Source: Septoria linicola
Taxonomy: Eukaryota; Ascomycota; Dothideomycetes; Mycosphaerellales; Mycosphaerellaceae
Length of the DNA: 64,000 bases
Assembly: GCA_024114885.1 (NCBI GenBank)
Contig: CP099423.1
Span: forward strand, 744,001-808,000
Direction: 5' to 3'
Below the pieces are notes generated by a model. It was not told where the DNA came from. It made no database searches and saw only the letters and a list, made by a program, of their open reading frames with translations. The translations under genes and the position numbers were made by a program. Positions 47,701 through 57,207 of the stretch are shown in pieces (the stretch's first letter is position 1; each line of letters begins with the position of its first letter).

Positions 47701-48500
47701 TCTCCAGAAGGATCAGCAGAGAATCCCGCGGCCTCAGCTGCAGCTCGATCCTCTTCCTGTCTCCGCTTGATTTCTGGATCCTCTTCCCTAATGTACGGTT
47801 TGTGAACAGGCTCGTGCTTGATCGTAGGAGGCACGTATGAATTGGCCATTGGCGGAGGGGCTACAAAAGGCTTCTTGATGAATGTGTTGGCTCCGGATCT
47901 CGATCCTCCAGGCACCATCGGAGCAACAGGAGCTGCAGCCGGCTGATTGAAGGCAGCGATTCTGTCACGAAAGGCATTGGATTTGGCGGCGATTGGCGGC
48001 GGCGGCTTCTTTGCTCCGGAGGTTGCTGGCTCTGCTGGTGTAGGCCTCGGTGCGGCTGGTGGCTCGCTTGGCAATGTCGGAGACTTGAGGCTGCTTTGCG
48101 GTGAGCGGATCTCATCCTGCTTGCTCGCCGCAACTGGCACTTCGACCGGCGGAGGCTGCGGCTTAGATGCTGCTGGCACAGCAGGAACAGGACGCTCTTC
48201 CTCCAGCTCTGGCTCCGGCTCGGGAGCGCGTGTGGTCACAGGAGGCTCGGGCACAGGTTCCTGCTTCTGCCTGGTTGGTCTGGTAGGACGGCTGGGCACA
48301 GGAGGCTCGTACTTTTCCACGAACTCGCGTGGGAAGATGCCAGACTGACTTGTGCCATTGGCGTCGATGTATTTGCCCTCCAGCCAGTTGTCGTCAATCT
48401 CCTCTGTGACATCAATGACCTGCCCGCCTGGGAACCCCAAGTCATCATCCTCCTTGGCCTCGAACTCGTACAGCGCCTTGACCTTGAACAAGGACGCCAT
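44736..48500 (-). CDS. bbc1: BBC1-like SH3 protein of the actin patch
   Basis: Homologue of yeast Bbc1/Mti1, which binds type I myosins and Las17/WASP and restrains actin assembly during endocytosis. Exons are 46658-48500 and 44736-46576 (81-nt intron); the product is 1227 residues, close to yeast Bbc1 (1157). The N-terminal SH3 domain reads KVKALYEFEAKEDDDLGFPGG, then WLEGKY and GIFPREFVEKYE. The long middle is Pro/Glu-rich with a DDDEE-type acidic block, a Met/Gly-rich block (MSGGMGMPGMFG) and many PPPPP motifs suited to SH3 or profilin. The C-terminal 190 residues (QLEAYWQRFGRNIS, IRPGDIVTLRNTRFEG, HVAIVEEWDG, VKVWRVVGRDWVEW) are the conserved BBC1/AIM3 cysteine-proteinase-like fold. The frame extends 4 codons upstream of 48500 only from a GTG, so the ATG at 48500 is used. 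Confidence 0.88.
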
Positions 48501-48961
48501 GCTGCACGCCACTCAGGCTGTGTGGAGGTGGAGGTGTATATATTCGTGTGCTCTTGTGTTTGGTGAAGTGGGGATGTATTGAGCGGTGGTGTAGCGGGCG
48601 GTGTTGTTGACGCGGCCTGGCTCAAGGCAGCTGCTGAAACAAGTCAGATGCGCTGTCGTTCTCCCATCCGAGCCCGTCCGCTGATGTAGAAGGCGATACA
48701 GCTTGTGCACACGTCGCTCAATGCCAATGCGGGCACACAAGGTGGAATCGCGGGAACAGACTGCCAGTGAGTGCACCAACACAGCTGCAGTCCAACGGCT
48801 TGAGTTGTGGTGGGTCAACAATCTTGTGGCAGGCGCGAGCGGCCGATGACGAAACTAGCAGCTAGCCGAGAACTCTATTTCACTTCCGGGCCCGTGCTTG
48901 CCTTTCGAATGATCCTGCCTCGAATTTGGCGTCACGTCAACTCTATCAAATTGTCATCGAC
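48501..48961. promoter_or_regulatory. Divergent promoter of BBC1 and RTR1
   Basis: A 461-bp region between divergent start codons. No gene or clear site recognised. Confidence 0.5.
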
Positions 48962-49786
48962 ATGGCTGCCAAAGCGCCCGTCAAGTCCATCTTGAAGCAG
49001 CCGTCGACGCAAAAGGCACCGGCACTCACTGACGAGCAGAAAGAGAAAGCTGAGAATGACCGAAAGAACCTCAATGTTGCACTCTACCACGCAAACAGAA
49101 TACAATTGCGAAAATCCGTTGAAGCACGGATATTAGACAATATCACGCTTCTCATCGATTACCCTGCATCAACAAATTTCTCAAGTAAAGAGGCAGTCAG
49201 CTTCGTCCAACTTGTCAAGTTATTTCAGCCTTCGGATCATGACAGCTTGGTTGAAGAACGCACTATAGATGGCAGGTGCGGTTATGCACTATGCTCGAAT
49301 CCGCCTCGCTCCCAAACGATGGGCAAAGCTGCAGAGTGGAAGTTGAAAAAAGGTATGGGTGATTGGTGTTCTAACGATTGCGCCAAGAAAGGTCTTTTCA
49401 TCAAGGCTCAATTGAGCGAAGTACCTGCTTGGGAGCGCGAGCGAGCGCAGCAGCCGGAGATCGCATTGCACGAGGACGACCAGCTACCTGAGGACGACAC
49501 TACAGTGAGACGAGCGAACAGAGCAGCGCGGGTGAACGAGTGGCGAGAGAAAGTGGCCAACGAGGAAGAACTTGCTGCCGAAAGAGGAGAGACGACTACT
49601 GGATTCCGACCAAAGCAAGTCATGACAGATGCCGTCATTGAGAAGAAGACGAGCTCGAAACCTCCGAGAGCTCCTGATGCTGATGTCGAAGAGCTGCTCA
49701 CTGGCGGCAGCATTGAGGGCTTCCAGCCGAAGATGATTGGGAGGGATATGTTCAAGCAGCCCGGGCCATCGACGAATGATCGTTGA
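48962..49786 (+). CDS. rtr1: RTR1/RPAP2-family RNA polymerase II CTD phosphatase
   Basis: Atypical zinc-dependent phosphatase that removes Ser5 phosphates from the RNA polymerase II C-terminal domain and helps polymerase import. Single exon, 274 residues. The zinc core is CGYALC (Cys106, Cys111) with WCSNDC (Cys136, Cys140), followed by the family helix AKKGLFIKAQLSEVPAWER. An N-terminal helical part (LNVALYHANRIQLRKSVEARIL) matches the RPAP2 domain. The tail after 190 is polar, with two FQPK/FRPK-like repeats (TTGFRPKQVM, IEGFQPKMIG). In human RPAP2 and yeast Rtr1 the last ligand is His; here a Cys is at that place. The start is the ATG at 48962; a 12-codon extension begins only with TTG. 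Confidence 0.9.
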   Translation: MAAKAPVKSILKQPSTQKAPALTDEQKEKAENDRKNLNVALYHANRIQLRKSVEARILDNITLLIDYPASTNFSSKEAVSFVQLVKLFQPSDHDSLVEERTIDGRCGYALCSNPPRSQTMGKAAEWKLKKGMGDWCSNDCAKKGLFIKAQLSEVPAWERERAQQPEIALHEDDQLPEDDTTVRRANRAARVNEWREKVANEEELAAERGETTTGFRPKQVMTDAVIEKKTSSKPPRAPDADVEELLTGGSIEGFQPKMIGRDMFKQPGPSTNDR

Positions 49787-50108
49787 CGGGATAGTGGTTG
49801 AACACATCGCTGAGATACAGGGGTCCGGTCTCAATCGTGGACCCAGCTTCATGATGCTACGATTTTAACTATCCCACTGAGAATTTGAGAACTGGCTTTC
49901 TTTCCTGACGCGAAAGGCTATTGCTTGAACCGACACGTGGCTTTGAAATAGTCGCAGTTACAAGTTGCAATCAAAAACCAATGCACAGCTGAAAGAGGAA
50001 CGAGACAGCCAGCGTCTCCTGGGCAAGTCAGCCGTAATAATGACAGCACTCTCTGGTATAATTACGCTCAAAGGAATCATTCCTCGAGGATCCTTCAACG
50101 CTTCCAGC
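49787..50108. other. Intergenic between convergent genes
   Basis: 3' flanks only; nothing recognised. Confidence 0.5.
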
Positions 50109-51290
50109 TCAGGCAATGTAGCCTTCAAGTCCATCGAAAGGGTCTTCCACGAATTTGGGAGCGGATTTGAACGACACATGCACACCAGTTCGAGCCAGGT
50201 CTGGATTAGGACGAGACCCCGACGGCATGCGCATCATACCTGCGCGGCGATCTAGCCCATAGCCCCCCAAGCCATTATCTGGCAAGCAGAACTGCGACTT
50301 GATATCTTTGAACACGACATCTGCTCTGATCACAGAATTCTGCTTGGTTCCAATCTGCACGTGAGTCAGCACATCATCAGCAACACTCCATGGATCTCGC
50401 GAGGGTCGACGCACCTCCCTGAGTGTGGGATTATCGTGGTCTCCAACCTCGTATACCGGACCCTCCCATATGGTGCCCTCGCCATGTAGTAAGCGCAGAC
50501 TGATGGTCGGAACTCCTTCAGCAAGAAATATTCTCTGCACAACCTCGAACACAGTCTCGCTACCAGTAGCTTGAAAACATAAAGGCTGGCAGCTGATGAA
50601 ATGCACTTTGAATTGAAATGTTGGGTCCTGGAACTTCAGTAGTGATGCCTTTCTATCGTACCTCATGAGGACGCTGATCTCAGGGATCGGCGCAGAGGTG
50701 AGCTAGATGAAACCGTCAGTCAAGGTCTGCTACTACGAGATCGTTTCATACCATTTTCAATCCTGCCGCGGGGTCCATCTCTTGTCCTTGGAAGAACAGC
50801 CGCTGCTCGTTGGCTTGGTATCCTTCTTGAAGCTGCAGTTGATTGCGGATCTCCTGCACAGGCATTGACGGCCTGATCTGAAGAAGGCATGCCGCAGATT
50901 TCCATTTCGATTTAGCTTTCCAAGTAGAAGTGACTCGACAGTCAAAGATCCGAACGTGGATCACGAAATCGGAAGCGGAGGCTATGGTACTGGTCGCCGC
51001 GAAGGTCTCCATGGACTCGTGTGAAGCTACTGATGGCGAGGGAGTTGGAGACTGCCAGCCAGCTGAGAGAGAGTACTTGATGTCGGCGTGAACGTAGCAT
51101 AGGATGGCAAAGAAGGACTGGTATCGTATGCTGCCCATTCTGCTGCGTTCGAAGAATCCCTGATAGCGTGGACCACGGAGCCGATAGCCTTCCGAACAGC
51201 AGCATCGATATGGCCAGTCTCAATATCCTCGGGCGAAGTTTCGGATAATGTAGCTGCAGCACGCAACGGTATGCGGATGTGAAGCGACAT
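50109..51290 (-). CDS. Ubiquitin-like-domain protein, unknown function
   Basis: Three exons in three different frames: 51077-51290, 50752-51029, 50109-50702, with short introns of 47 and 49 nt; the product is 361 residues. Residues about 100-165 look like a ubiquitin-like fold: VIHVRIFDCR, SAACLLQIRPSMPVQEIRNQL, QEGYQANEQRLFFQGQEMDP, the usual spacing of beta-hairpin, helix and the LxFxGxxL strand. The rest includes an N-terminal Ser/Thr-rich part beginning MSLHIRIPLRAAATLSE and a C-terminal 200-residue domain with IKSQFCLPDNGLGGYGLDRR. There is no Gly-Gly end, so it is not a conjugated modifier. No partner can be named. The first intron is at the lower size limit for this genome and its donor (GTACTC) is weak. 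Confidence 0.68.
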
Positions 51291-51690
51291 CTTCTCAGGT
51301 GGATTGTGCTACTGATATTTCCATGATACAACGATCCTGAATGTCAATTTATGTATTCGCTGCAATGTGTCTGCCTGATGAGAGCTCCTCTAACGCGAAG
51401 AAAGTTTCGATAGTACAGTGGCCGACCATGGTCGAGAATCCATGTTTGTGGTCAGCAAGATGACATTGGGTTCGACCCCACGACATTGACTGCCTGTCGT
51501 TCTGGAGGACAGGCTGCGATGTATGGTAGTAGTTCTTCACATGTTTGCATGCTAGAGGCTTGTTGTGTTCTCCCTACATCAATCACATCGCCTGATGAGT
51601 GCTCAGCCTTGAAGCACAGCGATGTGGCGTACCGTATTGCACAGTTGATCAGACTGCTGCCCACAGCTTGCTGATTTGTAGGCATCTACA
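51291..51690. other. Intergenic, no gene seen
   Basis: Between the ubiquitin-like gene start and the end of the F-box pseudogene. A GGGTTCGACCCC motif at 51468-51479 recalls a tRNA T-arm, but no cloverleaf fits around it. Confidence 0.5.
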
Positions 51691-52393
51691 TTAGGACGGG
51701 CAATACGGGACAGAGTACTCGCCAGCTCTTTCACGTAACATCCTCTTCCATCTATCGCTGTGCGACTCCTCGGGCGTCAAATCATTAACAAGTTCCGTGT
51801 CTGCATCCTTGATACCAAAGCCCCACCAGCATACCTCCGTCGCGCAGTTTCGATATGGATAGTCCAAGCCCTGCATCCATTCATGTAGATCGCCTCATGT
51901 CACACCCTTTTCATTCTCTCTATGAAGCGCACGGGGTGGGTCATATCCACGGGTGTAGATGATATCCACGGCCCTGATCGGGGGCTGTGTAAGCAGCATA
52001 TTTCGCCAAGTCTGTTCTGTACTTTGTCCTGGTGGCCACAATGCTTCAGCGTTGATAAGAAACCTCAGGTCTTTTCGATGCTTGATTGCGGTAGCCACGA
52101 GCTCGAGGAGTGGGCAATGTGGCTGGTAGTATGCTCCGTATTCGTCGCTGCGGGAGAAGTGGGCCAGTGGACTCAACACTATTGTTGTCTTCTCTGCTAT
52201 CCGGAAGCGCCATCAAGGGTTCTGCTGATGGGCGAAGGAACATGGCTTCCCGAATCTTTTCGGATCGCTGTATGATATTTTGCCATGTGGTGCAGACTGC
52301 CTGTGCAACGAAGATGTCACGGAGCGGGAGCTGTAGCAAGATTGGCTCGAGGAGTTCGTAGAGGTTGAGAACTGAGATACATGATGTATGCAT
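51691..52393 (-). pseudogene. Decayed F-box protein gene
   Basis: The start at 52393 gives an intact F-box of a fungal family: VLNLYELLEPILLQLPLRD, then VAQAVCTTWQNIIQRSEKIREAMFLRP. Just after this, at about 52180-52215, the homologous reading moves to the +1 frame (IVLSPLAHFSRSDEYG, LRFLINAEALWPPGQSTEQT, WRNMLLTQPPIRAVDI), with no GT/AG pair that could form an intron. A second lesion follows: an in-frame TGA at 51895-51897 interrupts GVT*GDLHEW, after which the same frame continues open to 51691 (CWWGFGIKDADTE). Two disabling changes in one family-like protein indicate a pseudogene; sequencing error would have to occur twice. Intact homologues are presumed SCF substrate adaptors. Confidence 0.68.
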
Positions 52394-52937
52394 CGTGGTA
52401 AGCAAAATTGGGAGAAAGATCTGGTTGTGGTGTAGAAGCGGGAAAGACAGTCGAGTTTTGTAGTTGTGATTGTGAATATATCGCTACCAGTAGTAACTTT
52501 GTGACTGTAACATGGGCGGGAAGGGCGGGAAGGATTGCGCTAAATCGAGGGCTGGTGTCGATCGTGGGCGGTGCACATCTTCAGCCACCGATCATTTGTG
52601 CCAAAGACCTTGCCATAGATCCCTCAAGCTCGATCTCCTCGTGCCATATCTGTCATGTTCGTTGTCATGATTGGTGCAGCGGAAGCGTTTTGCAAGCAAA
52701 CAGCACCAATTCCAGTCTGGTTCCGCTGAGTTACACACGTGGTGCAAGACTGCATGCTGATGATTCCGATCACGAGACCGTATGTGATCTGTTGCGCCTC
52801 GTAAAATGGCTCAAGTGTGGCGGAGGAAAATGAATGCTTACCTGGAGACCTCCATCGAGGTAGATATGCCAGCAAGGAAGCTGCTTGGAAGAAAAGACTT
52901 GCCTCACCTACGCTAAAGACATCCTTACCTTGATGAC
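52394..52937. other. Intergenic, no gene seen
   Basis: A plus-strand frame (52408-52833, 141 codons) is open but Cys/Ser-rich without a domain and opposite to neighbouring genes; it was not called. Confidence 0.5.
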
Positions 52938-53711
52938 CTAGCTATAGTCCGTTGCCTCGAAACTTGTCAAGAGTCGATCAAGAACATCTCTGCAGACGAC
53001 CAGGTCCCGTCTCTGCTCAATGCGAAGTTCTGCCCGAGGATAAACGTCGTCAAGCTCAGTTGACGCTTGGTCAACCTCAGCTTTGGCATTTGCCAGCAAG
53101 CCCGATACAGCACGGCGCGCCTGTGCTTTGTCGTGAGGCTGGAGCTCAAGTGAGAACCAGATGTGTGGATCATCGAGGACTGGTGCCGTGAATTGGAAGT
53201 CAATGATGGCAGTCAATGTTAGATCGTCCTGGCGAAAGAGATCTCTCATGTCCTGAATGTAGATGGGTAGTGTCTGGATTGCCCAATCGTTGATGTCGCC
53301 GTCGGTATTGCCGCCATATGTCATCCAATAGCCAAAGTACATGCCGATGTGCTGAATGCGTGTGGCATGCGAAGCATAAGTGCGAAGCCAAGCCCTGAGT
53401 TCTTGTTTGGAGCACATGTAATCGTTCTTCATGTCGTTCCGTGACTCAGTCGACAGGAACTCAATCCAAAAATCGAAACGCGTCTTGGAGTAGTACACGG
53501 GTAGAGCTTCTCGACGAATCTGCTGGCAGGTGGCCGTGAGATCCAGTGCGGCTCGCGCATTCGGGTAGCTCTTGATGGAGATGATGTCTTTTGCGCGACG
53601 AACATCTCTGGTTCCGAGATGAAATGTTACTGGTGAGCAGGCCTCGAAGGTATACTCGTATATCAGAAGTCTGAGCTCCGCCGGCAGCTTAGAAAGCGGC
53701 GAGCCCTCCAT
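52938..53711 (-). CDS. 2EXR/F-box-like protein of a fungal expanded family
   Basis: Single exon, 257 residues from the ATG at 53711; the frame extends further only from a TTG. The N-terminus SPLSKLPAELRLLIYEYTFE is the characteristic start of the large fungal 2EXR/F-box-like family, followed by ALDLTATCQQIRREALPVYYSK, the second conserved segment. The C-terminal half (TRIQHIGMYFGYWMTYGG, LTLTAIIDFQF) is variable in such proteins. The functions of the family are mostly unknown; some members may act as ubiquitin-ligase adaptors. No secretion signal or catalytic motif. A second member of similar type is at 58996 and an F-box pseudogene lies next to it. Confidence 0.8.
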   Translation of the reverse strand: MEGSPLSKLPAELRLLIYEYTFEACSPVTFHLGTRDVRRAKDIISIKSYPNARAALDLTATCQQIRREALPVYYSKTRFDFWIEFLSTESRNDMKNDYMCSKQELRAWLRTYASHATRIQHIGMYFGYWMTYGGNTDGDINDWAIQTLPIYIQDMRDLFRQDDLTLTAIIDFQFTAPVLDDPHIWFSLELQPHDKAQARRAVSGLLANAKAEVDQASTELDDVYPRAELRIEQRRDLVVCRDVLDRLLTSFEATDYS

Positions 53712-54853
53712 CTTGAAGCCAGCAACATTATCGCTGATGTAGATTGCGAGCTCGCTTTGATTGATCAACGTTGTTGTGAGGTTGGCAGAAGAGCAAGGAG
53801 CACGAAACACACACGCGCCGCCCGTGCCGAGCCGCGCCAGCCTGACATGGACTCGATGCAAGAAACATCATGTACTTGAACGATCATGTACTAGAACGAC
53901 CATGAGACCCTATTTGAGGGCGCGCCAGCCTGGTCGGTCTATTTTGGAGCGCAAGCATGGCTATCTAGCATAATCTTCGGCAATCGTGGCCACGATATGT
54001 ACACTCGTCACGAGACCTTGATCAAGCTAACTCAGAGGACTACTTCAATTTCTGAACCGATCTCAGTCGCGTAGGAGTGCAACGCATTCCATACTCTTTC
54101 CACGCCAGACTATTTGGCTAGGCCGGGCCCATTTACAAGCAATGCAAGCCTGAGCATGAGCTTGACTGACAGGAGAACGATGCCCAGGCTGATACCCTCC
54201 ACGGCGAGGAGGAACACTGCGTAGGATGTCTGCAGGAAACGTTGCTGAACAGTTATCTACCTTCCCATGAGGCAGCAGCTCGAGTCACAGAGACTTTACA
54301 AGAGCAGTGCCCTAGTCACATCTTCTCGTGATCGTCGCTGAGCGGGGTACTACGCCCAAGCTACAGGACGTCCTAGTTTCGATGCAGACATATCTCGCCT
54401 ATTCTACAAAACTCACTGCACAAACACGAGAGCCCAGCTTTGCAGATATGGCAAGAACAGGACTGTATGACCTAGAAGTCTGCAACACGTGGGCTCGGAC
54501 TGTGCATGGCAGCTGGTAGCTTGCCATTATTGGTGTTCTTGAGCATGCAGCCAAGTGACCAGCTCAGCTTCGAAAACAGTGGCCTGGCGAATACGACACC
54601 TGAGATGCTCGCCAGATGTGACCACAGAACACAATTTCATGGTGTCGAATGGTCGGGGGGTCCGACATGCATACGCCAGTGCTTTGGAGGCTGGGCATAT
54701 GCAAGCCATCAGCCAAAGCCAGTCGACTGCGAGGGCTGAAGGACCATGCTCGACACGCGAAGGACTACTTAAGAACGACTGGAACCGCACCTCACGGTAG
54801 CGATATAGACAACCACACTTGTCCCTTATAACAAGTACAATCACCACAACAAG
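53712..54853. other. Intergenic; promoter of the cysteine-rich secreted gene
   Basis: No gene recognised. A TTATAA at 54826-54831 lies about 25 bp before the start codon of the secreted protein gene and its CACAACAAG leader. Confidence 0.5.
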
Positions 54854-55254
54854 ATGCGTACCAACTCAATCATCAGCTTTCTGCTGTCTCTCCTAGGCCT
54901 AGCACAAGCCAGTTATGTCTTCACAGCATACTCCCAGATCAACAACGGCGGAACCAGCAAGAGCATCTTCCCACGAAACACTCCCAGCTCCGGACGTACC
55001 AACCTCGGATTCACTGCTGCTTCGTATTCTTTCAACAGCAATCCTGGCGATGGCTGCTGTGTTGTGACCTGCGCAACACGACGCGTACGTCTCGTTCGGA
55101 CATCTACCTAAACAAACGCTGTTGGCTGACAGGCTTGTAGGAGACTGGTTACTTCTGCTCCACCCGCAGCAACCGCAATGTCGCTTCTGGAAATCGATTT
55201 AATGCTGTAGTTGTCAGCTGTGGTCCAGCGAGGCCACAGTGCAGCTGGGGATAG
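54854..55254 (+). CDS. Small cysteine-rich secreted protein
   Basis: Exons are 54854-55084 and 55141-55254 (56-nt intron, GTACGT donor); 114 residues. A strong signal peptide (SIISFLLSLLGLAQA) is followed by a mature protein of about 95 residues, SYVFTAYSQINNGGTSKS..., with six cysteines, three of them in GDGCCVVTC and the rest spaced through YFCSTR, VVSCGP and PQCSWG. The splice is supported because it adds the last three cysteines and ends soon after; without it the frame stops after a few Arg/Val-rich codons. Size, signal peptide and an even cysteine count fit an extracellular disulfide-stabilised protein, possibly an effector or antimicrobial protein. No family was recognised. Confidence 0.75.
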
Positions 55255-55659
55255 GGCGACTTAAATTCTAACTCGTCGCTGTGCCGGTCGGTCTAGGCGA
55301 CCGTGGGCATGATCTCGTGTCGAAGCAGTCGACCTGTGTGATATCGGGCTGTGAAGGTGCAACCTAGCGCTGAATCCAGAGCGAGCTGCTACACATGTAT
55401 GCGGGCTCACTAAGAGCTCCAAGCAGTGGTTATGAAGATTTTCGTTCCCGCCTATGCACCGATGATTCGAGATCTGAAGTCCTTTTATTAGTGCCTCATG
55501 GAAAGAAATATCGATGAAGTAGTCTTCGACATAAGAATGGAGGGTATCATTCCAAGCCTAAACCTCTATGCTATGCATCGCTCATCTGTGAAAGCCGTGT
55601 CGCTCATTCGCTCAAACGCTGCAGTTACAAACCGAAAATCTTCCCTTTCTCGTAGTTGA
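55255..55659. other. Intergenic between convergent genes
   Basis: 3' flanks only; nothing recognised. Confidence 0.5.
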
Positions 55660-56925
55660 TCACGGCCCACCTCTAGGAGCTTGATTCCACCGCTTGAAGC
55701 TGCGCACATTGGCGTTGACAGTCGTGAACTTGGCTGCCTTGGGATCATAGCAAGACTGCACATCGAACATCATCCTGCCACGTTGGCCTCGCACTTCGAC
55801 CAAGCCCTGCACGACAAATGTGCCTCGTGGTGGCTCTACCTTCTTGGGGTTCCACTGCTTCATGAGCGTAGTCTGAAACACGGACATGGCGATCGGGACA
55901 TCCATAGAGTCCTCGCCTGGCTTAGGCATCGGCACATCGAGCATCCATGGTCTTAGCTTCTTCGCCTCATCGCTTGTCGACTTTGCGGGTTGGATGTTGG
56001 CTCCACCACTGACAGCATCTGGAGTTGCGTTTGGTTCCAGCTGTCCCTGTCCAACCTGTTTCCTACTCTGGTTTTGTTGGTGCTGCTTGGTGTGCATCTC
56101 GATTGCGTGTCTCATCCTCTCTTCAGGACTGAATGGGTCTTTGCCCTCCCATCCGAGAGCCTGTTTTATCCTTCGATAGTTGATGCCCGCCAACATCTTG
56201 CCTGTTGCCCACAATGAGTCTGCTGCGGCCTTGGGCCACAGCACTCTCGATAATCGCCACTGGTCTTCGGGACTTATCTTCTGCGGACTCCAAGCGATAT
56301 ATGTGTCTGCGATCTCGATGCCACTCCTTTCGTACTCTTGTGGGGGTCCGTCGGGAAAGGAGATGTCTAGCCAGTACTTCCCGATCTTGGTGTCCTTTCC
56401 CAGCTGTCGCGCGACACCCGGATGCTTGACGCTTTCTCTGAAGACTAGTTGCACCAACTCGTTCTGGATCTTCGAATGCCTCTGCTTGTCCTTTGCGATC
56501 TTCACAAACTCCTGCCACTCGGGATCTGAGCCCTTGTAGAAGGTACGAGGCAGTTTCGTTGACCATGTGAGTGGGATGAAGGTGGAGTCTGGATGTGCAT
56601 AGCCGTCATCTTCAATCTCTTCTTCCTCGACTTCTTCCTCTTCGACCATTTCATCCAGCATCTCCACCTCGATTCCCAGGTACTTGACGACCATGCCGCC
56701 ATATGCGTACAGGCAGCCAATGTAGATGCCATAAGTGGCTACTTGTCGCATCGACAGTCCACGGCCCTTGAAGCGCACACTCTGCACTCGAATCTGCTCG
56801 CCATTTCGTTTCCAGGCAACTCGTGACTGTAGGCGGGTTTGTTGGTGCAACGGTATTCGTGATCTGATCGTGGGGCGGATAAGCTGCTGCTGGCGGAGGG
56901 TAATGGCCCGCGGCAGGCGATGCAT
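55660..56925 (-). CDS. Mitochondrial inner-membrane-type protein, unknown function
   Basis: Single exon, 421 residues from the ATG at 56925 (further upstream the frame begins only with TTG). The first 60 residues are Arg/Gln/Leu-rich without acidic residues (HRLPRAITLRQQQLIRPT, RSRIPLHQQTRLQSR), a typical mitochondrial presequence. One membrane segment follows (YGIYIGCLYAYGGMVVKYLG), then a strongly acidic linker (EMVEEEEVEEEE) and a folded domain: FIPLTWSTKLPRTFYKG, WLDISFPDGPPQEYERSG, and near the end GTFVVQGLVEVRGQRGRMMFDV. The layout resembles conserved fungal proteins with no known role; a membrane-anchored assembly factor is one possibility. Divergent from the Vps3844 gene, 282 bp away. 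Confidence 0.8.
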   Translation of the reverse strand: MHRLPRAITLRQQQLIRPTIRSRIPLHQQTRLQSRVAWKRNGEQIRVQSVRFKGRGLSMRQVATYGIYIGCLYAYGGMVVKYLGIEVEMLDEMVEEEEVEEEEIEDDGYAHPDSTFIPLTWSTKLPRTFYKGSDPEWQEFVKIAKDKQRHSKIQNELVQLVFRESVKHPGVARQLGKDTKIGKYWLDISFPDGPPQEYERSGIEIADTYIAWSPQKISPEDQWRLSRVLWPKAAADSLWATGKMLAGINYRRIKQALGWEGKDPFSPEERMRHAIEMHTKQHQQNQSRKQVGQGQLEPNATPDAVSGGANIQPAKSTSDEAKKLRPWMLDVPMPKPGEDSMDVPIAMSVFQTTLMKQWNPKKVEPPRGTFVVQGLVEVRGQRGRMMFDVQSCYDPKAAKFTTVNANVRSFKRWNQAPRGGP

Positions 56926-57207
56926 CGTTGGTGTGGGCGCAAATGTCAACAGTGTCGTGTTATTGTGACATCGATCCAAGAGATAGCTTCCAGTTGTTGT
57001 CGAGTTGTCAAGGAAATGTGTGCTGGAACAAAGGCGATAATGACTAGAGTGAGAGGTGGTGATGTACTGTCACGTTCGAGAAGGTGATCGGCGTGGCGTC
57101 GATGATCCTTGGCAGAACGAGAGACAGGCAGCTTGAAGGGTGACGATGATGATAGAAGACAGCTCATAGTTCCACCTCATCGCCGTCGACAATTCCCGCC
57201 AGCGACG

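Noticed and set aside
51420..51500. Possible tRNA because of a GGGTTCGACCCC motif
   Set aside because: No acceptor stem, D-arm or anticodon arm could be placed around it.
52408..52833. 141-codon plus-strand frame
   Set aside because: No recognisable sequence and no splice or promoter context; likely chance.
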